40,352 nt of DNA, taken from contig PLIU01000282.1 in NCBI GenBank assembly GCA_003140095.1, positions 1-40,352 of the forward strand, given 5' to 3'. The position numbers and the translations under genes are program-made. This document shows positions 14,220-24,092 of the stretch, in pieces (within the stretch, counting starts at the first letter, position 1; every line of letters starts with the position of its first letter). Source of the DNA: Verrucomicrobiales bacterium (GTDB lineage Bacteria > Verrucomicrobiota > Verrucomicrobiia > Limisphaerales > Palsa-1400). The notes below the pieces were generated by a model. That model worked only from the letters and a program-made list of their open reading frames with translations. It had not been told where the DNA came from and did no database searches.

Positions 14220-17200
14220 CTACTGCCCCTGGACGCGATAAAAGGAACAGACGTTGCTGGGTGACAGGACGATGTTGGTCACGTTGGTCGAACCGCCGAC
14301 GTTTTGCCAAACGCCACCGCTTAGATTCGTGGCCCACTCCACTTGATATGGCGCAATGCCGCCACTCCAAGTCAGCAACAGGTTGGAACCCTGGGGAGTC
14401 AACTTCAACACAAATGCGGGCGCTGACGTTACGTTGATGTACATGGTGGCGTTGTTGGACAAGCCTTCGATGTCAGCCACACTCACGATAAAGGCATTGG
14501 TTCCGACTGCGGTGGAGAGAGGCGTGCCGGATAAACTGCCGTTGCCGGCGACGCTTAACCAGGCCGGGCCGCTGACTTCGGCGAAGGTCAGCACGTCGCC
14601 AAAGGCCGAATCGCTGGCGTTGGTCGCAAGGCTGGCCGCGTAAGGTTGTCCGGCTGTGGCCTGAGCCTCGGCAAATGGATTGCTAATAAACGTGGGCGGG
14701 ATGTCCGCGTTGACCATGATGCCCAAATCCGCGACCGCGGACAATCCGCCGGAATCGACCGCCAGCACCAAAAAAGCGTTCGCGCCCAGATTGGTGCTCG
14801 AAGGCATGCCTGAAAGTCCGCCATTGGTAGCCACGTTGAGCCAACCAGGGCCGGTAACCTTGTAAAAGGTCAGCGTGCCTCCCGCGGCGAGGTTCGGGTC
14901 CGCGGCATTTGTGGCAATCGTGCCGGAATAAGGAAGTCCGGCTGTGGCGGCTGGCGTAGTGAAGTTGACAAGCGTCCACTCCGGCGGGCTGCTCACATAG
15001 AGGAACACGGTCGCGGTGTTGGAGCCTCCCCCAAGGTTGGTCACACTTACGACAAAGGTATTTGTGCCGGCATTTATATCCGCCGGCGTGCCGGACAACA
15101 TCCCGTTGGCCGCCACATTCAGCCACGCGGGACCGCTGAGCTTGGCGAAAGTGAGGACGTCCCCAGAGCCAAGTTCCGCGTCGCTGGCGTTGGTGGCAAT
15201 CGTGGCCGAATAATACTCGTCCACACCGGCCCAAGGCTCGGCAAAGGGGTTGAGGATGAACGCGGGCGGCGGGTCGGGGATGACGGAAATGATAAGGCTG
15301 GCCGTGGCGGACAAGCCGTTGGTATCGGTCAAACTGACCATAAATATGTTCGTGCCGATGTCTGAATTGGCGGGCGTGCCGGAAAGAAGGCCGTTCGTGG
15401 CCACGTTCAGCCAGAGAGGGCCGCTGACTTTGGCAAAGCCCAACGCATCACCCTGCGGAGCAATCGCGAAGTTTGAGATGCTGGAAGAATAGGGCAGCGC
15501 GGCGACGGCCGATGTAACCGCGATCGAGTTGCTGATGAAAATCGGCACAGTGAGCCGGAAAATGACGCCGTTGCCGCCTCCGGCGGAAGGGTTGAAACCG
15601 GCGCCGCCTTGGACTGTTGTGCCATAGAAATTGCCATCGCTAGCTTGAACCAACGCCGCTTCGGGATCCGCGCCATTGAGGCCATCGAACCACAGCAAGG
15701 TGGTCAGCGCGCCATTGGTGGTTATTCTGAACACGGTGCCCTGACCCCCGGCGCCGCCGGAGGAGGTGGTGCCATAGAAATCGCCATCCGTGCCCTGCAC
15801 CAGCGCGGCTTCTGGATTACTTCCGTTGGTGAGACCAAACGAAAAGAGGGTGGTCAATGTGCCGTCGGTGGTCATGCTGAAGATCGTGCCAAAGCCATTG
15901 GAGCCTCCTTCGAATGTGGTGCCGTAGAGATTGCCGTCCGCCCCCTGGACAACCCCGCCTTCTGGAAACGCGCCATTGGTGGAATTGAACGAAGCTAAAA
16001 CGGTCAGTTCGCCGCTAGTGGTCAGGCTGAAGACGGTGCCATAAGCGCCAATGCCAAATTCAACGGCTGTACCGTACAACTTCCGATCCCTGCCCTCAAT
16101 CACGCCGGCGTAAGGGAAGCCGCCATCGTTCCCGCCAGAGAACCCGTACAGGGGAGTGAGCGCGCCGTTCGCCGTCATCTCGAACACCGAGCCATAGCCA
16201 GCAGCGCCGCCCTCCAGTGCCGTGCCATAAAACTTGCCATTGGAAGCCTGCACCAAGCCGGCTGTAGGCTCGGCGCCGTCATTCCCATCTTCAAATGAGT
16301 AGAGGTATTTCACGGTGCTGGAAGCGGCATTCAGGCTGAAGGTCGCGCCAGAGCCGTCGCTTCCTCCCCCAGAGGCAGTACCGTAAAAATCGCCGTTCGC
16401 GCCCAGCGCCAGACTCCCATAAGGATCCGCGCCGCCGGGACTGTTGATAAAGTTATAGACGGTCGTCACTCCCCCAGCCAGAGTCATTCGGAATATCACG
16501 CCATCAAATTCGGAGCCGCCGCCCTCGGCGGTGCCGTAGAGATTGTTGTCCCTGCCCTCGGTCAGGCCGGCATAAGGAAATGCGCCGTCCGAAGCGCCGC
16601 TGAAGAGGTGAAGGTTGGACATCGAAGCCCCCGGCGGCGTGACGGGCAAGACGGTTAGCACCGCGTTGGCGCTGGAGACCACCTGGATCGCGTTGCTCAC
16701 GATCACCGCATAGGTTCCGGCGCTGGCCAAAGTGACACTGGAGATGGTCAAGGAGCTTGTGGCGGATCCGACAATGGCGCCGCCATCCGCCAAATTGGTT
16801 CCGTTCTCCTGCCATTGATAGGACAACGGCTGGTCGCCGAACGCTGCAACCGTGAACGAAGCCGTCGTCCCCGTCACGACGGTCTGGCTTGCCGGTTGGG
16901 TGGCAATGCCTGGCGGGGAAAATATCACCTCGAGGACCGCTTCATGACTGGTGACGGAACTGACGGAGTTGCTCACGACGACGGAAAAGACTGCTGCATC
17001 GCTGTCGGTTACGTTGGAGACGGTCAAGGTGGCGGTATTGGCGCCGGAAATGTTGCCGCCGTTGGTCAGATTGATTCCATGCTGCTGCCACTGGTAGGAA
17101 ACCGGGGCGGCGCCGAAAGTCGCCACGGTGAAGAGCGCGGTTGCGCCGGTGAATACCGCTTGGTTCGCAGGTTGTCCGGTGATTTGCAGGGGACCACTGA

Positions 17201-20200
17201 TGCTCAGTTGGAAGATCGCGCCCTCGTCCTCCAAACCACCGCCTTCAGTCGTGCCATATAAACTCCCATCCTTGCCTTGAATGAGCGCGGCGGAAGGACT
17301 GGCGCCACTGTAGCCATCAAATTGCGCCATGGTGGCCAGCAGGCCGGTGGGAGCGATCTGGAAGACCGTGCCGAAGCCGTAAGTGCCGCCCACCTGGGTG
17401 GTGCCATACAAATTGCCATCAGAAGCCTGGACCAATCCGCCCCACGGGTTGCCCCCATCAGTGCCGCCCGTAAAAGTGTAACGGGTGGTAAGCGTGCCCG
17501 ATGATGTTATTTCAAATACCGTGCCATAACCATCAACGCCTTCTACATAAGTTGTGCCGTAGAAATTGCCATCCGCGGCCTGGACCACACCAGGAATGGG
17601 ACTCCCGCCGTCATTACCGCCCGTGAACGAGTAAAGGTTGGTGAATATGCCTGAGATCGTCATTTTGAAGACTGTCCCCCATCCATAAGTGCCGCCATCT
17701 TCGGTGGTGCCGTAGAAATTGCCGTCGCTGCCTATCGTCAGGACGGGAGAAGGAAAAGCGCCGTCGTCCTCATTGAAGGAAACCAGTGTGGTCAACGCGC
17801 CGCTGGTGGTCATTCGGAATATCGTGCCCTCACCGTAAGCCCCGCCCTCCTGGGCTGTGCCGTAGAAATTGCCGTCGCTGGCTTGCACCATCCCGGCAAT
17901 GGGATACATGCCATTATTCCCATCAAGCGATTTCAGAACGGTAAGCGCGCCACCCGTGGTGACCTTGAAGAGCGTCCCATAGCCGTAGGTGCCTCCCAAG
18001 TAGGCCGCGCCATAGAAATTACCATCGCGGCCCAAGCACAACCCTCCATAGGGAATCGCGCCATGGTTTTCGTCAAAGGAAAACAAAGTGGTCAGCGCCC
18101 CATTGGTGGTGACGTTGAAGACCGTGCCATCGCCGTCGGAGCCTCCTTCGGTGGTTGTGCCGTAAAGATTGCCATCCGTGCCTTGCGTCAGGGGACTGAA
18201 CGGTGTCGCGCCGGAGCCGTTATCGGTGAATGACCAAAGGGTGGAAATGGCCAGCCCCGGCACCGCGACCGGCGTGACCGATAGCACGGCGCCCGTGCTG
18301 GTCGTCGAGCCGAGGTAATTGCCGACGATGACGGAATAAGTGCCGGCATTGGCAGATGAGACAGCGTTGATCGTGAGGCTATCGCTGGTAACCCCTGAAA
18401 AATTCTCGTTGTTGGCCAAATTCTTGCCATTAAACAGCCAGTTGTAGGAGTAGGGCGTATTCCCGATTGCGGCGACGCTAAAACTGGCCGGCGCTCCGGG
18501 TAACACGCTCTGGTTGGAGGGTTGCAGGACGATGACTGGCTGGGACTGTATGATCGTGAGCGTGGCATTGGAACTGACTAGCACACCGGCTGCGTTGCTT
18601 AGGACCACGGAAAAGCTTCTAACATCGTCCGAAGCCACGTTGCTGATCGTTAAACTGCTGGTGGCGGAACCGAAGTAATTGCCTTCGTCCCTCAGATTAA
18701 ACCCGTCCTCCTGCCATTGGTAAAACATCAGCGCGTTGGGAGCCGTCCCCACGGTGAAATTCGCCACCGATCTATCCAGCGCGGCCACATTGGCAGGTTG
18801 GGCAGTGATGACGGGCGGAGTGACTACGTCCAATATGAGCTGGCGGATTTGGCCGAAGGCATCCCCCAGGTTGGTGAACCGCAGCGCGGCGGAATAGCTG
18901 CCCGCCGGCAAATTGGTGGCTGTCAACGCCACACTTGCCGTGACGGTCTCCTCGGGCCCGCCTTTGACAAGTGTGCCGGCATTGGCGGAAAGCGTCAGCC
19001 ACGAGGAGGGATTGGCGAGACTCCAATTCAAGGAGCCGGCGCCGTTGTTGGTTAAGGAATAGATCTGCGCTGCCGGGGCAAACGGGCCCCCCACCGGCCC
19101 GGTGAAAATGGCGCTCGTTGACGGCGTGATCCGCAACGGTTCGGGCAGTGCGATGGCCATGATGAGATTGCTGCCCTTTGGTGTACCCCAGCCCGTGCAG
19201 AGGTCGTAGCCAGGCACGGCCAGAAACTGGCTGGGACTGGCCGGACTCTCATTGTTTCCAGTAGTAATGTCGTGGAAGAGGGCCGTATAGCCCAAGGAAT
19301 TCGATCCCTTCCCTACGGCGTAGATGGCCGGGTTGACAAATCCGACTGTCGGCTCGCCATTGGTCAAGGCGAGTTGGTTCATGAGGGCTGTCAAGGCTGC
19401 CCACAACTGCACCGCACAACTGGTGCCGCCGAAGGCTTGCGATTGGCCGTCGCCGTAGGTGCAGAAAATGTTATCGGCCGTCAACGCGACGTCGGGAAGA
19501 TTTCGCATCGTCGCGGATCCATGGTTGGCCGTCATGCTGATCCCCTGTTGCCAGATCGGAATCGCAATCGTGGTGCTGCTCCCGCCGGCGCTGCCCTCAC
19601 CGTCGCCTGCGTTCCAAACGGTCTCCGAATCCCACGCGCCACCCGCGCCGGTCGTCGTCAAAGTGGTCCCGCCCACAATCGTGATATTCGGGTCATCGGT
19701 CGGCGGGTCCACGGTCCCGGTATCAGCGTCTCCGTCGCCGGAAGCATTGAAGCAGGATTGGCCTTGGGTGGCAAATTGCAGAAAAATCTGATCGCTCTCT
19801 GCGTCTATTTGGTAACCCCACGAAATCCCGATCTGCTTGGCCAGATTGTCCGTGGCCATGCGGTTCAAAATGTCATCGGTGATGGAGCCTTCATACACAA
19901 GCACTTCGCTCAGTCCGGGAGCCATGGAAATCGCCATCTCGATGTCCAGGGACACCTCGTCGTTACCATCGCCAGGCCCGCCGTTGTATCCATCCAACAA
20001 AACCGCGCTGACGGGCACGTTTGGCAAACCAGCCAGCGTCTCGTAGGCCGCGATGTCGCTTTGGTAGTAGCCGGAGTCAAACTCCACAAGACCGACGGTT
20101 TGGCCGGTTCCGATGAGTGTCGCACCGGGAAGGTAGGCCGCCCGAAAATCGTTGCCGATGTAAGCCCCGCCTGGTCCCGACCCCGTCTGATCGGGCTTCG

Positions 20201-20837
20201 CTGCGCCAGGGCGAATGGGCTTCAAACACGGATGCGGCAGGACATAATTGTCAAGGCCGCTGACGCCCAAAATAGGCGTCGTCAAGTCAAGGGACGGCTC
20301 GACATCAGGCGCATAAAACGTCCGCGATGCCGTTGGATGCTGATACTCGTTCAAAGTGACATGGAAGGCCCGCTCGATATCCCCCACCGTCCCCCTCACG
20401 CTCACCAGCGTCCGGTTGGGATGTTTGGCCGTCACGAACAGACCATGAGACTGCGCAAAGCGGACGACGGCTTGATAATCCTCTTCCGTCGGGCCGAACC
20501 TCTGTGCGAACTGCTCCGGCGTCAGGAAGTGACGAAAATTAGGGCTGGCCGGATCATAGAGTTGCTGGAGCAGGTTGGTGAGTCCTTCCCGGTCCCTCAA
20601 AGGCAGTCCGATGGCCAGGTTCAGCCTGGTCCAGCGTGGTCTGTGACGAATCAACGCCGCGTTGGTTACGGCCCCGGGCACATGATTGTAAAGGTATTGC
20701 CGATCCGCCGCCCGCGCAGGAACCGTCAAGAGTCCGGGCAGCAATGCCCACAAAAGGCAGACTCGGACGGCTGTGGCCTGGAGAGAAGCGGGCGTGATGT
20801 CGCTCGATCCGAATAGACTTCCTTTTATTGGTTTCAT
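14220..20837 (-). CDS. Giant secreted sedolisin (peptidase S53) with two seven-repeat GloVer blocks
   Basis: 2205 residues. A signal peptide ends near residue 43 (PARA). Residues 45-200 are a pro-kumamolisin activation domain (LRDREGLTNLLQQLYDPASP; LTPEQFAQRFGPT). The S53 catalytic domain keeps its residues: Glu294 and Asp298 in DEVSLDIEMA, oxyanion Asp368 in NASGDGD, Ser473 in FGGTSCAVQLW, and a C-terminal calcium site near HDITTGN and YDLCTGWGTPKG. Then follow a BACON-like segment (about 570-670), two Ig-like domains, and seven GloVer repeats of about 50 residues (about 866-1220). Two more Ig-like domains, seven more GloVer repeats (about 1405-1760), four putative-Ig repeats (GPAWLNVAANGMLSGTP type) and a short C-terminal domain complete it. 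An extracellular acid protease with binding modules is likely. No PEP-CTERM tail is present. Confidence 0.9.
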   Translation of the reverse strand: MKPIKGSLFGSSDITPASLQATAVRVCLLWALLPGLLTVPARAADRQYLYNHVPGAVTNAALIRHRPRWTRLNLAIGLPLRDREGLTNLLQQLYDPASPNFRHFLTPEQFAQRFGPTEEDYQAVVRFAQSHGLFVTAKHPNRTLVSVRGTVGDIERAFHVTLNEYQHPTASRTFYAPDVEPSLDLTTPILGVSGLDNYVLPHPCLKPIRPGAAKPDQTGSGPGGAYIGNDFRAAYLPGATLIGTGQTVGLVEFDSGYYQSDIAAYETLAGLPNVPVSAVLLDGYNGGPGDGNDEVSLDIEMAISMAPGLSEVLVYEGSITDDILNRMATDNLAKQIGISWGYQIDAESDQIFLQFATQGQSCFNASGDGDADTGTVDPPTDDPNITIVGGTTLTTTGAGGAWDSETVWNAGDGEGSAGGSSTTIAIPIWQQGISMTANHGSATMRNLPDVALTADNIFCTYGDGQSQAFGGTSCAVQLWAALTALMNQLALTNGEPTVGFVNPAIYAVGKGSNSLGYTALFHDITTGNNESPASPSQFLAVPGYDLCTGWGTPKGSNLIMAIALPEPLRITPSTSAIFTGPVGGPFAPAAQIYSLTNNGAGSLNWSLANPSSWLTLSANAGTLVKGGPEETVTASVALTATNLPAGSYSAALRFTNLGDAFGQIRQLILDVVTPPVITAQPANVAALDRSVANFTVGTAPNALMFYQWQEDGFNLRDEGNYFGSATSSLTISNVASDDVRSFSVVLSNAAGVLVSSNATLTIIQSQPVIVLQPSNQSVLPGAPASFSVAAIGNTPYSYNWLFNGKNLANNENFSGVTSDSLTINAVSSANAGTYSVIVGNYLGSTTSTGAVLSVTPVAVPGLAISTLWSFTDNGSGATPFSPLTQGTDGNLYGTTTEGGSDGDGTVFNVTTNGALTTLFSFDENHGAIPYGGLCLGRDGNFYGAAYLGGTYGYGTLFKVTTGGALTVLKSLDGNNGMYPIAGMVQASDGNFYGTAQEGGAYGEGTIFRMTTSGALTTLVSFNEDDGAFPSPVLTIGSDGNFYGTTEDGGTYGWGTVFKMTISGIFTNLYSFTGGNDGGSPIPGVVQAADGNFYGTTYVEGVDGYGTVFEITSSGTLTTRYTFTGGTDGGNPWGGLVQASDGNLYGTTQVGGTYGFGTVFQIAPTGLLATMAQFDGYSGASPSAALIQGKDGSLYGTTEGGGLEDEGAIFQLSISGPLQITGQPANQAVFTGATALFTVATFGAAPVSYQWQQHGINLTNGGNISGANTATLTVSNVTDSDAAVFSVVVSNSVSSVTSHEAVLEVIFSPPGIATQPASQTVVTGTTASFTVAAFGDQPLSYQWQENGTNLADGGAIVGSATSSLTISSVTLASAGTYAVIVSNAIQVVSSANAVLTVLPVTPPGASMSNLHLFSGASDGAFPYAGLTEGRDNNLYGTAEGGGSEFDGVIFRMTLAGGVTTVYNFINSPGGADPYGSLALGANGDFYGTASGGGSDGSGATFSLNAASSTVKYLYSFEDGNDGAEPTAGLVQASNGKFYGTALEGGAAGYGSVFEMTANGALTPLYGFSGGNDGGFPYAGVIEGRDRKLYGTAVEFGIGAYGTVFSLTTSGELTVLASFNSTNGAFPEGGVVQGADGNLYGTTFEGGSNGFGTIFSMTTDGTLTTLFSFGLTNGSNPEAALVQGTDGDFYGTTSSGGAGGQGTVFRITTNGALTTLLWFDGLNGADPEAALVQASDGNFYGTTVQGGAGFNPSAGGGNGVIFRLTVPIFISNSIAVTSAVAALPYSSSISNFAIAPQGDALGFAKVSGPLWLNVATNGLLSGTPANSDIGTNIFMVSLTDTNGLSATASLIISVIPDPPPAFILNPFAEPWAGVDEYYSATIATNASDAELGSGDVLTFAKLSGPAWLNVAANGMLSGTPADINAGTNTFVVSVTNLGGGSNTATVFLYVSSPPEWTLVNFTTPAATAGLPYSGTIATNAADPNLAAGGTLTFYKVTGPGWLNVATNGGLSGMPSSTNLGANAFLVLAVDSGGLSAVADLGIMVNADIPPTFISNPFAEAQATAGQPYAASLATNASDSAFGDVLTFAEVSGPAWLSVAGNGSLSGTPLSTAVGTNAFIVSVADIEGLSNNATMYINVTSAPAFVLKLTPQGSNLLLTWSGGIAPYQVEWATNLSGGVWQNVGGSTNVTNIVLSPSNVCSFYRVQGQ

Positions 20838-20845
20838 TTTTACAG

Positions 20846-20879
20846 GTCCGATATACGTGCGTCAAACAAAAAATCGGAC
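20846..20879. promoter_or_regulatory. Inverted repeat just upstream of the sedolisin start
   Basis: GTCCGAT at 20846-20852 and ATCGGAC at 20873-20879 form a 7-bp inverted repeat beginning 9 bases from the sedolisin ATG. On the coding strand a TTGACG lies within it. It could be an operator or a leader hairpin that controls ribosome access. The rest of 20880-21072, a divergent intergenic region, shows nothing else clear. Confidence 0.4.
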
Positions 20880-21072
20880 AAACTATTTTGGTTCGGCGGC
20901 AAAACTGTGTGTGAAGTTGCACGCATTCCGCGGCTTTGCAAGTTTTGTTTTGACAAATCACACAGTGCTTCGCTGGTTTCGGTTTCAAGGGTTGCATTTT
21001 GAATCTGCATTGTTTAGATTCCAATTCAATGGTTTGTCAAATAATGGTCAGACGCCAAATCCAGATACATCG

Positions 21073-21405
21073 ATGCCACAGTTCCTCTACCGCATAAGAC
21101 CTGTCCGGGTCGCCATGCTGGCCGAAGGTCCCACAAACCAGGAGGTATCGATCATCGGCGAGCACTTCACATACCTGGCGAAGCTGGTGGAAGATGGAAT
21201 TGTTCTTATGGCTGGCCGCACGCTGAACACGGACGCACAATCCTTCGGGATAGTCGTGTTCGTTTCAGAGTCCGAACCGGAGGCTCGGGCACTCATGGAT
21301 GGCGACCCAGCGGTAAGGCAAGGCCTTATGGAGGCCGAGCTTTTCCCGTTCACTGTCGCGCTGTGGTCATCCAAAAGGCTGGGCGGAAGTGAAAATGCCG
21401 CTTAG
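21073..21405 (+). CDS. YciI-like protein
   Basis: 110 residues from ATG 21073; the longer upstream reading crosses AT-rich non-coding sequence. It fits the YciI/YCII-related fold, a small ferredoxin-like dimer. Visible parts are QFLYRIRPVRVAML, the helix with His (IIGEHFTYLAKLVEDGIVLMAGRT), IVVFVSESEPEARALMDGDPAV and the closing strand AELFPFTVALW. The conserved His before the GIVLMAG strand is kept. The molecular function of the family is mostly unknown; some members are involved in chloroaromatic breakdown. It diverges from the sedolisin gene and converges on the serine hydrolase gene, ten bases from its end. Confidence 0.8.
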   Translation: MPQFLYRIRPVRVAMLAEGPTNQEVSIIGEHFTYLAKLVEDGIVLMAGRTLNTDAQSFGIVVFVSESEPEARALMDGDPAVRQGLMEAELFPFTVALWSSKRLGGSENAA

Positions 21406-21415
21406 CTGTCTCCGC

Positions 21416-22495
21416 CTATTTGGCCAAATACATGAGAGCAATCTCCTTGGCCACTTTGGTGGCCACGCCGGTTTCATCCGAGTTGGTCAGCACGATGACG
21501 GCCAGCCCATCTTTGGGAAACCGCTGGAAGCTGGCCGAAAAACCGGAGGTCGATCCGCTGTGCCCGATATTCTGACGGCCTTGCAGCGGGTCCAAAAACC
21601 AGCCGAAGCCGTAAGCGTGGGTCGAACCGTCGTTGAGGCGGACGGGCGTCCACATCTGCTGTTCGGTGGCGGCGGTGAGCAATTTCTGGTCGTCCAGCCC
21701 CGCGTTCCATTTGGCCAAGTCTCCCACCGTTGAAACGATCGCGCCGGCCGAGAAAACATCGGTCAGGTCGTAATCCCGGTTGACATATTGTCCGGCGCGA
21801 TTGGTTTCATAACCGTTGGCGCGGTGCGGGATGATGAGGCGGGGATCGCGCTGGGTCGTGCTGCCCATGCCGAGCGGGTCGAAAATGCGTTCGCGCACGA
21901 ATGGCCAGTAGCCCTGCCCGCTGACGTTCTCAACGACGTATCCCAGCAAGTTAAAACCCGTGTTGCAGTAAGACCATTTTTGCCCCGGCTCAAAATCCAG
22001 CGATTCACGCCCCATCCGGCGGATGAACTGCGCTTGGGTCAGATGCCGGGTCAATTCAAACCCATCCAGTCCAGTGTAGTTTTTGAGCCCCGACGTATGC
22101 GTCAACAAGTGGCGCAGGGTGATATTGGACCAGCTCGTCGGCGTGTCTTTGAGGTGGCGGGAGATTTTGTCGTCCACCGACAGCTTCCCCTCCTGCGCCA
22201 GCAGCAGAATGGCCGCCGCCGTGAATTGTTTGGTCACCGACCCAATTTCAAACACCGTCTCCGGCGTGACAGGCGTTCGACATTCCAGATTAGCCATGCC
22301 ATAAGCGGCGATCTTGGCCGGTTTGCCGTTTTGGATGATTTCCAGGGCCAGCCCGGGTATCGGATGCCGCTGCATTTCATTTTGCACCAGCTCATCCACA
22401 CTATCCGCCCGCATGGGCCATGGGCAGCAAAAACAAAGCATGGCCAAGGCCGACGGAGCGCACCGCCAAAGCAATCGTTTAGGTCCAGGTCCCAT
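21416..22495 (-). CDS. Exported serine hydrolase, beta-lactamase class C / DD-peptidase family
   Basis: 359 residues from ATG 22493-22495; a GTG at 22516 is possible but adds a charged stretch before the signal peptide. Signal peptide: RLLWRCAPSALAMLCFCCPWPMRA. Catalytic motifs of the penicillin-binding-protein-like fold are present: Ser86-Val-Thr-Lys89 (EIGSVTKQF), Tyr176-Cys-Asn178 (WSYCNTGFN) and HSGSTSGF near the C-terminus in place of KTG. Such enzymes are esterases, peptidases or beta-lactamase relatives; the substrate cannot be told. LLTHTSGLKNYT and the tail VIVLTNSDETGVATKVAKEI are typical of the family. It acts in the periplasm or outside the cell. It is divergent from the alcohol dehydrogenase gene, with about 130 bases between. 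Confidence 0.9.
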   Translation of the reverse strand: MGPGPKRLLWRCAPSALAMLCFCCPWPMRADSVDELVQNEMQRHPIPGLALEIIQNGKPAKIAAYGMANLECRTPVTPETVFEIGSVTKQFTAAAILLLAQEGKLSVDDKISRHLKDTPTSWSNITLRHLLTHTSGLKNYTGLDGFELTRHLTQAQFIRRMGRESLDFEPGQKWSYCNTGFNLLGYVVENVSGQGYWPFVRERIFDPLGMGSTTQRDPRLIIPHRANGYETNRAGQYVNRDYDLTDVFSAGAIVSTVGDLAKWNAGLDDQKLLTAATEQQMWTPVRLNDGSTHAYGFGWFLDPLQGRQNIGHSGSTSGFSASFQRFPKDGLAVIVLTNSDETGVATKVAKEIALMYLAK

Positions 22496-22625
22496 GGTTC
22501 TTTCAAACTCCACCACGCCGACGCTAAGTCAACGCCTCCGCCAAGTCCACAAACTCCTTGCGCTCCCAGCACCACACGCCACACCTTCAACGGTCGTGAA
22601 TTCTGCACTCTGCATTCCTCACTCC

Positions 22626-23660
22626 ATGTCCGCCGTTGTCTATCGCGGCCCGGATGACCTTCGCCTGGAAACCTTGCCGGTCCCGCAAATCCAGTCCGGC
22701 GAATTGCTGGTCAAAGTCGCCGCTTGCGGCGTCTGCCCCACCGACATTAAAAAAATCCATTACGGCGCCGTGCCACCCCCGCGCGTTTTCGGCCACGAAA
22801 CCGCTGGCATTATCGTTAAAATGGGCGCGCGCGTGCGGGGCTTTCGCATCGGCGACCGGGTCGCGCTGCATCACCATGTACCTTGCTTGCGATGTCACTT
22901 TTGCCGGCACCAAGCCTTCGCACAATGCCCCGGATACAAGCGCACCGGCATCACCGCCGGCTTCGAACCCGCCGGCGGCGGCTATGCCGAATACGTCCGC
23001 GTCATGCCCTTCGTTCTGCCGGGCGTGGTGAAAATCCCCGCCCGCAACTCTTTTGCCGAAGGCGCCATGCTCGAACCGGTCAATACCGTATTAAAAGCCG
23101 TCAAACGCCTCTCCCTATTGCGTGGCGACAGCGTTTTAGTCGCCGGCCAAGGCCCCATTGGCCTCATGTTCACCAAGATCCTGAGTCTGCGCGGAATGAA
23201 AGTCGTGGCGACCGACCTTTTGGAATCCCGTCTCAAATTGGCCCTCAAATGGGGCGCAACCCGCGTCTTCAACGCTGGAAAGGACAATCTAATCGACGAG
23301 ATTCGCTCCGCTGTCCCAATATTGGACGCCGCCGTCATTGCGGTTCCAGCCGATACCGCCGTGCTGCAGGCGATGGAATTGGTCCGTGGCTCCGCGCAAA
23401 TCCTCCTCTTCGCCCACACCAGGAAGGGAGTCCCGAGCCGGGTCGATTTATCATGTATCTGCCTGGAGGAGAAAGACTTAATCGGCAGTTACTCGTCCGA
23501 TTACACTCTGCAAAAAGAGGTTGCGAGGATGGTTTTCACCCGCCGCCTGGACGTCCGGCGCATTATCACCCACACTTTCCCGTTGCGCCAGACCGCCGCC
23601 GCCATCGCCCTTGCGTCCAGGCCATCTGGCGATTCGTTAAAAATCGTTGTGGCGCAATAA
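22626..23660 (+). CDS. Zinc-dependent alcohol dehydrogenase (MDR family)
   Basis: 344 residues from ATG 22626, typical length for tetrameric sorbitol/threonine-type dehydrogenases. Catalytic zinc ligands fit Cys37 (CGVCPTD), His57 and Glu58 (FGHETAG). The structural zinc site Cys87-x2-Cys90-x2-Cys93-x7-Cys101 is intact. The nucleotide-binding motif is GQGPIGLM, followed by VVATDLLESRLKLALKWGA, where the Asp after the second strand favours NAD(H). The substrate is unknown; a polyol or sugar alcohol is likely. It is cytoplasmic. The longer frame starting at 22314 overlaps the serine hydrolase on the other strand and is not used. A short leader resembling 'ctgcactctgcattc' precedes the start. 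No operon partner is visible. Confidence 0.9.
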   Translation: MSAVVYRGPDDLRLETLPVPQIQSGELLVKVAACGVCPTDIKKIHYGAVPPPRVFGHETAGIIVKMGARVRGFRIGDRVALHHHVPCLRCHFCRHQAFAQCPGYKRTGITAGFEPAGGGYAEYVRVMPFVLPGVVKIPARNSFAEGAMLEPVNTVLKAVKRLSLLRGDSVLVAGQGPIGLMFTKILSLRGMKVVATDLLESRLKLALKWGATRVFNAGKDNLIDEIRSAVPILDAAVIAVPADTAVLQAMELVRGSAQILLFAHTRKGVPSRVDLSCICLEEKDLIGSYSSDYTLQKEVARMVFTRRLDVRRIITHTFPLRQTAAAIALASRPSGDSLKIVVAQ

Positions 23661-24092
23661 TTTGCGCGCTTGCCATTCGGCCATGGATAGAAAACAGGAG
23701 CTTGGAGAGACGCGAAGAGCGTGCAGAAGCACAAAGTTCTTTCTGCATTGTTGAACCACCTCTGTTAAGATGCAAATTATTGTATTGTAACAACTTGCAT
23801 AACTAATTCCGGGTTGCATTCTTGCGCATTCAGTGCCTCGGGCGGAGCCAAATCATGGCCCAATTCCTGCTTATTTTACCTTGGCCGACTCTGATGAGAG
23901 CACCAAGACAAAATAAAGTGAAAAAAAAGTGAAAAAAGAGGTTGACGTTCAGCCTCAAATCGGTAAAAAATCGCTTCCGACGATGCAGAACAACTTTTTT
24001 AAGAGAAAATGCAAAAAACGGTTGACACACCTTTTGCCATATGAGAAAGTTGTCTTGCACACGGAAACAAAACGTTAAGAAAAGTTAAAATT
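23661..24092. promoter_or_regulatory. AT-rich leader with two TTGAC boxes before the secreted-protein pair
   Basis: No gene was seen. From 23880 the region is A-rich and contains TTGACG at 23942 (with TAAAAA 16 bases on) and TTGACA at 24022 (no clear -10 partner). Either could be the -35 box for the following two genes. The part near 23700-23740 resembles the 'cgaagagcgtgcagaag' style of low-complexity spacer seen elsewhere in the window. Confidence 0.3.

Noticed and set aside
19272-20816. Long plus-strand frame (514 codons) opposite the sedolisin gene
   Set aside because: It is the antisense shadow of a GC-rich gene with intact catalytic motifs; its translation has no domain features.
22314-22625. 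Longer start for the alcohol dehydrogenase
   Set aside because: The extension overlaps the serine hydrolase gene on the other strand and lies before the normal MDR N-terminus.
24022-24050. Full promoter at TTGACA 24022
   Set aside because: No acceptable -10 box at 16-18 bases; kept only as a low-confidence -35 candidate.
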